NCBI RefSeq assembly: GCF_000348785.1
Contig: NC_020520.1
Coordinates: 372,001-436,000 of the forward strand
Origin: Ilumatobacter coccineus YM16-304
Lineage (GTDB): Bacteria > Actinomycetota > Acidimicrobiia > Acidimicrobiales > Ilumatobacteraceae
Reading direction: 5' to 3'
DNA: 64,000 nucleotides
Numbering within the stretch: the stretch's first letter is position 1; each line of letters opens with the position of its first letter. Shown here in pieces: positions 17,877 through 25,821 of this stretch. The notes below the pieces were generated by a model. The model ran no database searches, was not told the origin of the DNA, and saw nothing but the letters and a program-made list of their open reading frames with translations. A program made the translations under genes and the position numbers.

Positions 17877-18940
17877 CCGAAACACCGACATCGCTCGATC
17901 GGCTGGGCTGGTCGGACGCGTTCGCCTCGGCATGGCACGAACTCGGAGAGCCGGGTGAGCCCGCACGGGTCACCCGTCTCGATCGCGGGTGGAGCACCGC
18001 GGCCCGTTCGCTCGAACAGGCGCTCGGAACCGCCGAGCCGGTGCGACTCCGCAACATCGGCGCCGATGTCGCGGTCGGCGACTGGATCATCCCGAGTGAC
18101 GACGGCGAACGTGTCGAGCACGTGCTCGAACGCACCTCGGCGTTCACGCGGCGGGCCTCGTTCGACGGCATGCGCGCCGTGTCGCACACGCTCGCCGCCA
18201 ACATCGACGTCGTCTTCCTCGTGCACGCGCTCGGCTCGCCGCCGAGCCCACGGCGGCTCGAACGCGAGTTGGTGCTGGCGTTCGACTCCGGTGCCGAGCC
18301 GGTCGTGATCCTCACCAAGACCGACCTCGTCGACGATCCCGAACCCGCTCGGGCGGCGTTGGCCGAGGTGGCGTTGGGGGTGCCGGTGCTCCTGGCGAGC
18401 GGCATCTCGGGCGAGGGCATCGACGCCGTGCGGAGCTACGCCGACGGCAACCGGACCCTCGCGTTTCTCGGCGCGAGCGGTGTCGGCAAGTCGACGTTGG
18501 TCAATGGGCTCGTCGGCAGCGAACTGCTCGCCACCTCGGCGGTGCGCGACGGCGACCAGCGCGGTCGCCACACCACGGTCGCGGCCGAGTTGGTCGCGCT
18601 CGACGGTGAAGGGTGGGTGATCGACACGCCGGGCGTCCGAGCGGTCAGCCTGTGGCTGTCGGGCGACGGCATCGAGCGAGCGTTCGCCGATGTGTTCGAC
18701 CTGATGGATGGCTGTCGCTTCCGTGACTGCAAGCACGATCAAGAACCCGGCTGCGCGGTGCAGGCAGCCATCGCGTCGGGTGACCTCGACCCGGTCCGCC
18801 TCGATGCGCTCGAGAAACTGATCGAGGAGGAGGCGGCGCTCGAAGAGGAGCAGCGCGCTCGCGAGAAGGCAGCCGATCGACGAGTCGGTGGCAAGACCCG
18901 CCCGCCCGAGGCGTCGGAGTACGACGGAATGCGTGACTGA
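17873..18940 (+). CDS. rsgA: ribosome small subunit-dependent GTPase A
   Basis: 355 residues from GTG 17873. RsgA is a circularly permuted GTPase that acts in late maturation of the 30S subunit. The N-terminal OB-fold region includes VAVGDWIIPSD. The permuted G motifs follow in the expected order: LTKTDL (G4, ~residue 147), LLASGISGEG (G5), GASGVGKST (G1, ~200), and DTPGVR (G3). The C-terminal zinc motif is present as FRDCKHDQEPGC, with the C-x-H...C spacing. The start codon overlaps the stop of the propeller gene. Confidence 0.95.
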   Translation: MTETPTSLDRLGWSDAFASAWHELGEPGEPARVTRLDRGWSTAARSLEQALGTAEPVRLRNIGADVAVGDWIIPSDDGERVEHVLERTSAFTRRASFDGMRAVSHTLAANIDVVFLVHALGSPPSPRRLERELVLAFDSGAEPVVILTKTDLVDDPEPARAALAEVALGVPVLLASGISGEGIDAVRSYADGNRTLAFLGASGVGKSTLVNGLVGSELLATSAVRDGDQRGRHTTVAAELVALDGEGWVIDTPGVRAVSLWLSGDGIERAFADVFDLMDGCRFRDCKHDQEPGCAVQAAIASGDLDPVRLDALEKLIEEEAALEEEQRAREKAADRRVGGKTRPPEASEYDGMRD

Positions 18941-18969
18941 CTTCCGGGCCTGAAGCCACACCCGCCTCG

Positions 18970-19524
18970 GTGACATCTACGGTTTCTGACGTGGAGCGAC
19001 GGGGCGAGAAGGAGTTGGAGCAAGCGGGTGGCCGCGGCGCGCTGGCACCCAACGGCAAGCCGGTCGAATCGGTCTGGGACTTTCCTCGGCCCCCATCGGT
19101 CGAGCGTGTCGACTGGCGTATCCGCGTCGCTCACGGCGGCGCGATGATCGTCGATGCGCCGTACGCGATGCGCGTCCTCGAAACGAGCCAGGCGCCGGCC
19201 TACTACGTGGCCCCCGAGTTCGTGACGATGTCGCACCTCGAGCCGGTCGGTCGGCAATCGGCGTGCGAGTGGAAGGGCGTGGCGACCTACGCCGACGTGG
19301 TCGCCGGACGCTTCACGGCGAAGGAATCGGCGTGGACCTACCGTGACCCGACGCCTGCGTTCGCGGCCATCCGTGGCCACTGGGCGTTCTACGCACAGGC
19401 GCTCGACGAGTGCTGGGTCGACGACGAGCGGGTCGAACCGAACGACGGCAACTTCTACGGCGGTTGGATCACCGGCAACGTCACCGGCCCCTTCAAGGGC
19501 GCCGCCGGCACGATGTTCTGGTGA
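18970..19524 (+). CDS. DUF427 domain-containing protein
   Basis: 184 residues from GTG 18970; a GTG at 18991 is also possible. The central part shows the DUF427 pattern: VAHGGAMIVDAPYAMRVLETSQAPAYYV-like strands, then CEWKGVATYADVV and AWTYRDPTPAFAAIRGHWAFY, with the conserved Trp, His and Phe. This is a small beta-rich family of unknown biochemical role. It follows rsgA by 29 bases on the same strand. A short CGCCTC/GAGGCG stem at 19525-19539 follows the stop. Confidence 0.85.
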   Translation: MTSTVSDVERRGEKELEQAGGRGALAPNGKPVESVWDFPRPPSVERVDWRIRVAHGGAMIVDAPYAMRVLETSQAPAYYVAPEFVTMSHLEPVGRQSACEWKGVATYADVVAGRFTAKESAWTYRDPTPAFAAIRGHWAFYAQALDECWVDDERVEPNDGNFYGGWITGNVTGPFKGAAGTMFW

Positions 19525-19539
19525 CGCCTCGTCGAGGCG
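19525..19539. terminator. weak hairpin between convergent genes
   Basis: CGCCTC-GTC-GAGGCG forms a six-base stem right after the DUF427 stop and just before the stop of the convergent DUF952 gene. There is no T-tract, so terminator function is only possible. Confidence 0.3.
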
Positions 19540-19560
19540 CGTGCGACGCGTCGGCGACGG

Positions 19561-19941
19561 TCAGGCGAGGTCGTCGAGGCGCCAGCCGGCTCCGTCGGCG
19601 TCGATCGAACGAAGCCAGTAGTTGGTGGTGATGACGGCGCTGATCGGCAGCGGGCCGTAGATGTGCGGGAAGAGCGTGTCGACGCCCGGCGCTGGAGCCT
19701 CCCACTTGATCTCCGACGGCACTTTCAGTGGGTCGATCGTGAGCAGCACGAGTTGGTCGACGTCGGCGTAGAAGCGGTTCGCCGTGCCTTCGACCTGCTC
19801 GCGGGTCGACAGGTGGATGAAGCCGACCTCGGCCAGCGTCTGGCCGCGAGTCGACATCGTGTACTCGCCGGTCTCGAACGCGGTAGCCCAGTCGTCGGGC
19901 ATCGCTGCGTGGAACAGTGGCTGGTCGTCGGCTGCGTTCAT
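19561..19941 (-). CDS. DUF952 domain-containing protein
   Basis: 126 residues, ATG 19941. DUF952 signatures are clear: an early FHAAMPDDWATAFETGEYTMST, then VGFIHLSTREQVEGTANRFYADVDQLVLLTID, and a later PHIYGPLPISAV with the conserved H-x-Y-G-P-L. The fold is related to ADP-ribosyltransferase-like RNA phosphotransferases, but members are uncharacterised. It starts two bases before the photolyase stop on the same strand, so the two are probably co-transcribed, with the photolyase first. Confidence 0.88.
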   Translation of the reverse strand: MNAADDQPLFHAAMPDDWATAFETGEYTMSTRGQTLAEVGFIHLSTREQVEGTANRFYADVDQLVLLTIDPLKVPSEIKWEAPAPGVDTLFPHIYGPLPISAVITTNYWLRSIDADGAGWRLDDLA

Positions 19942-19943
19942 CG

Positions 19944-21443
19944 TCAGAGCTTGCCGTCGTCGAGCAACCGTCGCACCTCGACCGCTCGTTCACGAACCGC
20001 CGGCAGGTCGGACAAGCGCTCCGACGCTCGCACCTGCCGGGCGATCCGCGGGTTCTTCACCAAGAGGTCGTGGTGGCGTGCCAGGAAGTCCCAGTAGAGC
20101 GTCGTGAACGGACAGGCATCGTCGCCGACTCGCTGTTTGCGGTCGTACCGACACGGGCCGCAGTAGTCGCTCATCTTGTCGATGTAGTTGCCGCCCGCCG
20201 CGTACGGCTTGGTCGCCATCCTCCCGCCGTCGGCCCACTGGCTCATGCCGATCACATTGGGCAGCATCACCCACTCGGCGCCGTCGATGAAGTGCGACCA
20301 CATCCAGTCGGTGAGCGCCCAGGGGTCGACGCCGTGCAGCATCGAGAGATTGCCGAGGACCATCAGTCGTTGGATGTGGTGGTTGTACGCCCGCTGCTCG
20401 ACGCCGTCGATGCAGTGCCGTACGCAGTTCATGTCGGTGGTGGCCGCTCCGGTGAACGCCGGTGGCACCGGCCGGTCGGCGCCGAGCGCGTTGCGCGACC
20501 GGTAGTCGGGCATCCACAGCCAGTAGACCCCCCACACGTACTCGCGCCAGCCGATGACCTGCCGGATGAAGCCCTCGGCGGACGCGATCGGGACGTCGCC
20601 ACGATCGAACGCCTCCTGGACGGCGTCGCACACCTCGCCGGGCAGCAGCAGACCGATGTTCATGTACGGCGAGAGCACCGAGTGGGCGAGGTGCCACGAC
20701 CGTTCGACCATGGCATCTTCATGCGGCCCGAACTGGGGCAGCACCTCGTCGACGAAGTGGCGAAGGCGGCTGAGCGCCGCGCGCCGCGAGGTGGCCCAGG
20801 TGCCGTCGGGGTCGCGGCCCCAGGTGTCGACGCCGTGCTCGTCGAGATCGTCGAGCACTTGGCGGTCGGCGTCTCCCAACTCCGATGTCTGCGGCGATGC
20901 CCACGGATCGTCCGGTGCGCTGGGTGGTGGCTCGCGGTTCTCGTCGTCGAAGTTCCATCGTCCGCCGACCGGTTCGTCACCGTCCATCAGGTAGCCGAGA
21001 CGGCGGCGCTGCCAACGGTAGAAGTCCTCCATCTTGAAACGCTGCTTGCCGTCGGCCCAGTCGGCGAACTCGTCGTAGTGGCACAGGAACTGGTTGGAGC
21101 GCACGATGGTGACGTCGTTGCGTTGGAGCAGGCCGAGTCCGTCCCAACTGGCCGGCTCGGTGGCGATCACCTCGTCGGGGCCGAACTGGTCGACGTGCTC
21201 GTCGAGGCCCTGCTGCAACGAGTCGGACCGGCGGAGGTCGACCTCGAAACCGGCGCTGCGGAGTTCGTCGGCGAATCGTCGCATCGAGGCGATGACGAAG
21301 TGCGCACGCTGTCGGTGCCAGCGCTTCGATCGGAGCTTGGCGAACGACTCGACGAGCAGCACCCGGTGCGTGCTGGGGTCGGCGTCGGCGAGCGCACCGA
21401 TCCGGCGGTTGAGCTGATCGCCGAGCACCCACACCGTCTTCAC
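19944..21443 (-). CDS. cryptochrome/photolyase, iron-sulfur (FeS-BCP, PhrB-like) type
   Basis: 499 residues from GTG 21443. The N-terminus (VWVLGDQLN) starts a Rossmann-like domain typical of photolyase-related proteins. The FAD domain includes NIGLLLPGEVCDAV, GFIRQVIGWREYVWGVYW and LMVLGNLSMLHGVDPW. Four cysteines that would hold a [4Fe-4S] cluster are in NCVRHC (~residue 340), YCGPCRYD (~427-431) and DACPF (~443), the pattern seen in Agrobacterium PhrB, a (6-4) photolyase. It would repair UV photoproducts with light. (6-4) specificity is inference. It leads the small operon with DUF952. Confidence 0.92.
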   Translation of the reverse strand: MKTVWVLGDQLNRRIGALADADPSTHRVLLVESFAKLRSKRWHRQRAHFVIASMRRFADELRSAGFEVDLRRSDSLQQGLDEHVDQFGPDEVIATEPASWDGLGLLQRNDVTIVRSNQFLCHYDEFADWADGKQRFKMEDFYRWQRRRLGYLMDGDEPVGGRWNFDDENREPPPSAPDDPWASPQTSELGDADRQVLDDLDEHGVDTWGRDPDGTWATSRRAALSRLRHFVDEVLPQFGPHEDAMVERSWHLAHSVLSPYMNIGLLLPGEVCDAVQEAFDRGDVPIASAEGFIRQVIGWREYVWGVYWLWMPDYRSRNALGADRPVPPAFTGAATTDMNCVRHCIDGVEQRAYNHHIQRLMVLGNLSMLHGVDPWALTDWMWSHFIDGAEWVMLPNVIGMSQWADGGRMATKPYAAGGNYIDKMSDYCGPCRYDRKQRVGDDACPFTTLYWDFLARHHDLLVKNPRIARQVRASERLSDLPAVRERAVEVRRLLDDGKL

Positions 21444-21606
21444 CCGATGATCGTCTCGCGGCTGCCGCCGGCATGCCAACTCGATCTCCGGATCCGTCAG
21501 GAGCGGCGTGACCGCCCTCTGGCCGGTCGACGAGACGGTCGGCCGGCAGGCCTCGTCGCCGCCAGCGATCGGAAGCCGGGTGGGAGTGTCCTCCTACAGT
21601 GAGCCG

Positions 21607-22353
21607 ATGGATCTCGATCTCACCGACAAGCGCGTTCTCGTCACGGGCGGCAGCAAGGGCATCGGTCGCTCGATGGCTCAGACGCTGTTGACCGAGGGAG
21701 CAAAGGTCGCCATCTGTGCACGCGACGCCGACGGTCTCGCCGCAGCAGCCGGCGAGTTGTCAGCGTCGGGGGAAGTGCATCACCGCCCCACCGACATGGC
21801 TGTCGAGGGTGAGCCATCTGCGCTCGTGGAGTGGGCAGCCGATCAGCTGGGCGGACTCGACATCGTCGTGTCGAACGTGTCCGCGATGGCAGGCACCGAT
21901 TGGACCGCATCGGTCAACGTCGATCTGGTTCGCACCGACGAGCTGCTCCGAGCAGCGCTCGGGAGGATGGGCGACCACGAGGGCGCGAACATCGTCTGCA
22001 TCGGGTCTCGCGCCGCCAACACCGGAGCGCCACGCATTCCTGCCTACGCGGCGGTGAAGGCCGCGACCGTCAGCATGGTGAAGTCACTCGCACTCGAAGT
22101 GGCTCGGCGCGGTATCCGAGTGAACGTGGTCTCGCCCGGCGACATCATCTTCCCCGGTGGAACATGGGACAAGGCGCGCGAAGAGGGCGGCAAGCTCTGG
22201 GAGTCGACCGTCAAGCAGAACCCGTTCCGGCGGCTGGGTACACCGGAGGAGGTCGCCAACGTCGTTGCGTTTCTCGTCAGCGATCGCGCCAGCTTCGTCA
22301 CCGGAGCGAACTATCTCGTCGACGGTGGCGCGACCACCGGCCTGCAGATCTGA
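21607..22353 (+). CDS. SDR family oxidoreductase
   Basis: 248 residues, ATG 21607. Short-chain dehydrogenase features are TGGSKGIGRS (nucleotide loop, residues ~12-21), ICARDADGL (Arg after beta-2, suggesting NADP), a VVSNVSAM strand (NAG variant), IGSRAANTG with the catalytic Ser region, YAAVK (Tyr/Lys pair), and the C-terminal FVTGANYLVDGGATTGLQI. It resembles the FabG-like reductases. It is a monocistronic rightward gene divergent from the photolyase and convergent with the TetR gene at 22386. Substrate unknown. Confidence 0.92.
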   Translation: MDLDLTDKRVLVTGGSKGIGRSMAQTLLTEGAKVAICARDADGLAAAAGELSASGEVHHRPTDMAVEGEPSALVEWAADQLGGLDIVVSNVSAMAGTDWTASVNVDLVRTDELLRAALGRMGDHEGANIVCIGSRAANTGAPRIPAYAAVKAATVSMVKSLALEVARRGIRVNVVSPGDIIFPGGTWDKAREEGGKLWESTVKQNPFRRLGTPEEVANVVAFLVSDRASFVTGANYLVDGGATTGLQI

Positions 22354-22385
22354 GATCGGCGAGGGTTCGCTGAAACCGCCGGGGC

Positions 22386-23000
22386 CTACGAGGTCACCGA
22401 AGCGCCGGCTCGGGCCAATCGGCTGGCCTCGGTGGCGATGGTGCGACAGGCGAATCGGGTGGCGGAACGGGCCTCGTCCACGTCGAGTCGGCACGTGTCG
22501 AGCATCGCAGGCACCGCTTGCGAACCCATTGCGAGTGCGAGGGCGTGGCGAACGCTTCGGCGTTCGCTGTGCGAGAGTCGGTCTGCGATCGGTTCGAGCG
22601 CAGCATCGATGTAGCCGAGGCGGCGCGCGGCACGATCGGTGTCTTGGGCCATGCCTCTGAGGCTGCGATCGAGAGCCGCCCGTTCGAAGGCGCGAGCGCC
22701 GTCGGGGTCGTCGAACAAGTATCCGTTGATGGCTTCCTCCGCGGCCAGCACTCGGTCGGTGATGTCGTTGCCGGCTGCCGCCATCACTGCGTCGACGTCA
22801 GCGATCGCACGGTCGGACATCACCTCCCACACGACCTCGCTGGACGAGTCGAAGTACCGGTAGGCCGTCGCCCTGCTGACCTGCGCCGCCTCGGCGATCT
22901 GATCCATCGACGGTTCTGCAGTGCCGTCGGCGAGCACCCGAGCCGCCCCATCGAGCAACGCTTGCCGAGTGCGCGCCTTCTGGTTCGATCGAATCGCCAT
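22386..23000 (-). CDS. TetR/AcrR family transcriptional regulator
   Basis: 204 residues, ATG 23000. The N-terminal TetR domain reads TRQALLDGAARVLADG, then MDQIAEAAQVSRATAYRYFDSSSEV, the classical HTH. The rest is an all-helical ligand domain with no recognisable ligand. It is divergent from the cupin gene at 23116. Two copies of a GTGAGACA-type palindrome occupy the gap, one of them only 21 bases upstream of this start, so autorepression together with control of the cupin gene is likely. Confidence 0.92.
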   Translation of the reverse strand: MAIRSNQKARTRQALLDGAARVLADGTAEPSMDQIAEAAQVSRATAYRYFDSSSEVVWEVMSDRAIADVDAVMAAAGNDITDRVLAAEEAINGYLFDDPDGARAFERAALDRSLRGMAQDTDRAARRLGYIDAALEPIADRLSHSERRSVRHALALAMGSQAVPAMLDTCRLDVDEARSATRFACRTIATEASRLARAGASVTS

Positions 23001-23020
23001 CGTGCGAACCCTATCTCATC

Positions 23021-23072
23021 GTGAGACAAATGTCTTGCAATGGGGGTGGCGCTCGTGATACATCTGTCTCAC
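23021..23072. promoter_or_regulatory. double TetR-type operator
   Basis: GTGAGACAAATGTCTTGC at 23021-23038 and GTGATACATCTGTCTCAC at 23055-23072 both match one palindrome, GTGAGACA-NN-TGTCTCAC. The first has two mismatches in its right arm and the second one in its left arm. Their centres are 34 bases apart, and they sit in the gap between the divergent TetR and cupin genes. This is the standard layout for a TetR repressor controlling itself and a neighbour. Confidence 0.75.
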
Positions 23073-23115
23073 GAAGAACGGTCAGACGAAGAACCGCGAG
23101 ATGAAAGAGGAGCTC

Positions 23116-23592
23116 ATGACAATCACGGAGAACCCCACCGGCAAGAAGTTCTGGTTCGACAGCTTCCTGATGGAAGTGCTGGTGTCGGCCGCAGACACCG
23201 ACGGGTCGCTGTCGGTCTGCAAGCAGACGCATCGGGCGGGCTACGGCACGCCCGTGCATGTGCACGAACGCGAAGACCAGACCCTCTTCGTGCTCGAGGG
23301 AACGATCACCGCGTGGCTGGACCCCATGGGGGATCGGGTCGAAAAGGTCGTCGACGCAGGTGAGGGCGTCTTCCTTCCCCGAGGGGTGCCACATGCCTTC
23401 CGCGTCGAGGCCGACAGCAAACTGCTGGAGATCAACACACCCGGGGGGTTCGAAGGCTTCCACATCGCTGCCGGCGAACCTGCACTCCACGACGGCCTCC
23501 CGGAACCGTCGGCGCCCGACATCGAGAAGCTGATGCGCCACGGTGCCGACTACGCCTGCCAGGTGCAGGGTCCACCCGTCGGCGCCAACTGA
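23116..23592 (+). CDS. cupin domain-containing protein
   Basis: 158 residues from ATG 23116, with AAGAGGAG just upstream; an in-frame ATG at 23101 lies before that ribosome-binding site and is less likely. Cupin motif 1 is HVHEREDQTLFVLEG (two His, one Glu for metal), and motif 2 is GVFLPRGVPHAFRV with the last His. The single-domain architecture resembles quercetin-dioxygenase-like cupins; substrate unknown. Expression is probably controlled by the divergent TetR protein through the two palindromes. A hairpin at 23594-23616 follows. Confidence 0.9.
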   Translation: MTITENPTGKKFWFDSFLMEVLVSAADTDGSLSVCKQTHRAGYGTPVHVHEREDQTLFVLEGTITAWLDPMGDRVEKVVDAGEGVFLPRGVPHAFRVEADSKLLEINTPGGFEGFHIAAGEPALHDGLPEPSAPDIEKLMRHGADYACQVQGPPVGAN

Positions 23593-23593
23593 C

Positions 23594-23616
23594 TGTTCGG
23601 CCACTCCGGCCGAACA
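23594..23616. terminator. bidirectional hairpin terminator between cupin and tadE
   Basis: TGTTCGGCC-ACTCC-GGCCGAACA is a perfect nine-base stem with a five-base loop, starting two bases after the cupin stop and ending ten bases before the stop of the convergent TadE gene. Placement supports termination from both sides. Confidence 0.7.
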
Positions 23617-23626
23617 CACTTCCCGC

Positions 23627-24022
23627 TCACGGTGGCTCGACGGCCATCGTGGCGGTGGCCCGATGCGTGATCGGACCGATGGCGGCACCGATGATCGCGA
23701 TGTCGGTCGGGTCGACGTAGGTGACCGTGACCGACACGCGACCGCCGCCTGACGCCGTCGACACCTCGATCGGCAACGACACCGCTCGCCTCGCCGCAGC
23801 CGCGGCCGCGCCGGCGGGGTCGCCGGACACAGCCGCGGCGCGAGCGCCCTCACGGGCAGCCAACTCGACGGCAACCTCGTTGCGCACCGACACCCCCACC
23901 TGCGTGATCGCCAGCAACACCACCACGATCAGCGGCAACGCCACCGCGAACTCCACCGCAGCCTGGCCGTTCTCGACGCGGGCGTCGAAGCGGCCCGCGG
24001 TGGGAGCATCGGCGGCGGTCAT
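23627..24022 (-). CDS. tadE: TadE-family pseudopilin
   Basis: 131 residues from ATG 24022 (ATGA overlap with the upstream pilin-like gene). After a short polar leader comes NGQAAVEFAVALPLIVVVLLAITQVG. This is a prepilin-type site (Gly then Gln, with Glu at +5) followed by a single transmembrane helix, the TadE signature. Next is ELAAREGARAAAV, the conserved segment of actinobacterial TadE-like proteins, then an extracytoplasmic beta-rich tail. TadE is a minor pilin needed for Flp pilus assembly. It is the last gene of the Tad operon 23627-27648. Confidence 0.88.
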   Translation of the reverse strand: MTAADAPTAGRFDARVENGQAAVEFAVALPLIVVVLLAITQVGVSVRNEVAVELAAREGARAAAVSGDPAGAAAAAARRAVSLPIEVSTASGGGRVSVTVTYVDPTDIAIIGAAIGPITHRATATMAVEPP

Positions 24023-24306
24023 CAGACGCGGTCGATGACGGCGTCGATCACGCGGTTGAACAGGCGACTGACCCTGGCTGCGCCACCGCCGGCCGTCGCC
24101 CAGGCGACGACGAGCAACGCGACGAGCGCGGCGGCCAAGAGTACGAGGGCGTACTCGGTCGTCGCCTGGCCGCGATCGTCTCGACACCGGGCGACGAGTC
24201 GCTCGACTCGATTGGCGAGACGGTCGCCGAGGTCGAACGCCCAGCGGTGGGCGAGGACGGCCACGGTCAGCAGCGCGCTGAACGGATGAAAGGTGATGAA
24301 CGGCAT
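24022..24306 (-). CDS. Flp pilin-like protein of the Tad system (DUF4244 type)
   Basis: 94 residues from ATG 24306. A GTG at 24357 would add 17 residues and overlap tadC, so the start is uncertain. The key feature is DDRGQATTEYALVLLAAALVALLVVAWA: a prepilin cleavage site after Gly, Glu at +5 followed by Tyr, and one hydrophobic helix, as in Flp major pilins and the actinobacterial DUF4244 family. The leader before the cleavage site is unusually long (~45 residues or more). It probably forms the pilus fibre. It lies between tadC and tadE. Confidence 0.75.
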   Translation of the reverse strand: MPFITFHPFSALLTVAVLAHRWAFDLGDRLANRVERLVARCRDDRGQATTEYALVLLAAALVALLVVAWATAGGGAARVSRLFNRVIDAVIDRV

Positions 24307-24340
24307 GAGTGCTCCAGACGGATCGAGAGAGGACGGGCGG

Positions 24341-25075
24341 TCACCAGGTGGTGTCACCGAGCGACGAAAGGGCGGCGATCACCGCAGGAGCGATCGCCAC
24401 GAGCACGAACGACGGAAGGGTGCAGAACACCAACGGAAACGAGAGCCGCACGGGCAGCTTGCGGGCGTCGGCCTCGGCCAGACGGCGCCGCTGCTGTCGG
24501 ACCTCGCCCGCCAGCTGGACGAGCGCATCGCCGATCGGGGTGCCGTAGCGCTCGGCGATGGCGAGCGTGTCGGCGATGGGGTCGAGCGCCGAGCCCAACA
24601 CGTCGGGCAATCCGCGCAACGCGTCGGCGAGCGGCTGGCCTCGATCGAGTCGCCGCACGACTTCGGCGAAACCCGGCCGAATCGGTTGCGGCGACTGCGC
24701 CGACGATGCGCGCACGGCCTGATGCGGGGTGAGCCCCGCATGGATCATCAAGATCAGGAGTTCGATCGCATCGGGCACGGCGGCGGCGATCAGCACGCGT
24801 TGCCGCCGATCGTGCAGCGCCCGTCGGATCGGTGGTGCGACGACGAGGCCGAGGCCGATCGCGACCGGGATGATCGGGTCGACCAGCGCAGCGGCGAGCA
24901 GACCGACGCCGGCGAGCACCCGACGCTGTCGACGCGTCATCTGGCGCTCGTGCACCGCCGGCCGAGCGTCACCGACCGAGGTGGCGACGACTCGACGCGC
25001 GCTGATTCGACAGCGCAGCATCCACCCACCGACGAGCACGCCGGCCATCGCGCTGAGCTCAGGGACGAACATCAT
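24341..25075 (-). CDS. tadC: type II/IV secretion system F family protein, TadC-like
   Basis: 244 residues from ATG 25075, overlapping the tadB stop. It has the F-domain layout: N-terminal hydrophobic segments (VLAGVGLLAAALVDPIIPVAIGLGLVV), then DAIELLILMIHAGLTPHQAVRA with the P-D-A...L-x-x-A-G-L pattern of TadB/TadC, and a C-terminal membrane helix (FVLVAIAPAVIAAL). TadC pairs with TadB as the inner-membrane platform of the Flp pilus machine. The short length is usual for actinobacterial TadC. Confidence 0.85.
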   Translation of the reverse strand: MMFVPELSAMAGVLVGGWMLRCRISARRVVATSVGDARPAVHERQMTRRQRRVLAGVGLLAAALVDPIIPVAIGLGLVVAPPIRRALHDRRQRVLIAAAVPDAIELLILMIHAGLTPHQAVRASSAQSPQPIRPGFAEVVRRLDRGQPLADALRGLPDVLGSALDPIADTLAIAERYGTPIGDALVQLAGEVRQQRRRLAEADARKLPVRLSFPLVFCTLPSFVLVAIAPAVIAALSSLGDTTW

Positions 25076-25821
25076 CGGCCACCACTCGTGATGATCCGAC
25101 GCATCCACCAGCCGCCGAGCACGTTGAGAGCCAGGCCGCACGCGACGACCGCTGCGCCAGGGGGCGACCGGACCACCGAGCGAACGTCGTCGTCGAGCGC
25201 GAGCAACAGCGCGAGCATGGCGACGGGAACACAGGTGAGCACACGTGCCGAGATCAGTGCTTGCGCGCTCTGAGCACCCCGCTCCGACTCGTCGGCTGCG
25301 GTCTGGCGTAGCGCTGCAGCGAGCCGATCGAGCGGTGCCGCTGCACCGCCGCCGACCGACGACGAGATCGACAGCACCGACGCCGTCGAGCGCAGATGTC
25401 GTTCGACGCGATGGTCGGCCGTGAGTTCAGATCCCCACTCGCTGCTGGCGGCGGCCACGTCGGCACCGCGCTGCACGCGATGTCGGAGCGGCTCGGTCGA
25501 CGCGGCGAGCCCGTCGTGATCGGGCCGAGTGTCGATGATGGTCTGCCTGAGCGTGATGCCGCGCCGCACCGAGCGAGTGAGGTCGTCGACCCACGCCGCC
25601 ACGTCGGACGGGCCGATCCGCTGACGCTCGACGCGACGACGTTGCCACCACGCCCCGACCGTCATCGACCGACGAGCGAGTCGTTGCCTCCAACCGGCAT
25701 GCTCCGCCGGTGGTGCCTGGCCGGGAGTGCAGAGCTCACGCGCGGGCTGCCGCGAGTGCCACCAACTGGCCATCACGACGATCACGCCCGCCGACGCGAC
25801 CGGAGCGAGCAGCGCGATCAC
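25072..25821 (-). CDS. tadB: TadB-like inner-membrane platform protein
   Basis: 249 residues from GTG 25821, overlapping the tadA stop as GTGA. The N-terminal membrane segment is VIALLAPVASAGVIVVMA, followed by a basic cytosolic region. The central part (VAAWVDDLTRSVRRGITLRQTI) matches the conserved L-x-x-x-L-R-A-G-x-x-L helix of TadB. The C-terminal half has two further hydrophobic segments (CVPVAMLALLLAL and AAVVACGLALNVLGGWW). It is the partner of TadC in the Flp assembly platform. The reading frame extends upstream but only over tadA sequence. Confidence 0.82.
   Translation of the reverse strand: MIALLAPVASAGVIVVMASWWHSRQPARELCTPGQAPPAEHAGWRQRLARRSMTVGAWWQRRRVERQRIGPSDVAAWVDDLTRSVRRGITLRQTIIDTRPDHDGLAASTEPLRHRVQRGADVAAASSEWGSELTADHRVERHLRSTASVLSISSSVGGGAAAPLDRLAAALRQTAADESERGAQSAQALISARVLTCVPVAMLALLLALDDDVRSVVRSPPGAAVVACGLALNVLGGWWMRRIITSGGR

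Noticed and set aside
24307-24357. An N-terminal extension of the Flp-like pilin from GTG 24357
   Set aside because: It would overlap the end of tadC by 17 bases and lengthen an already long leader; the ATG at 24306 is preferred, though this is not certain.
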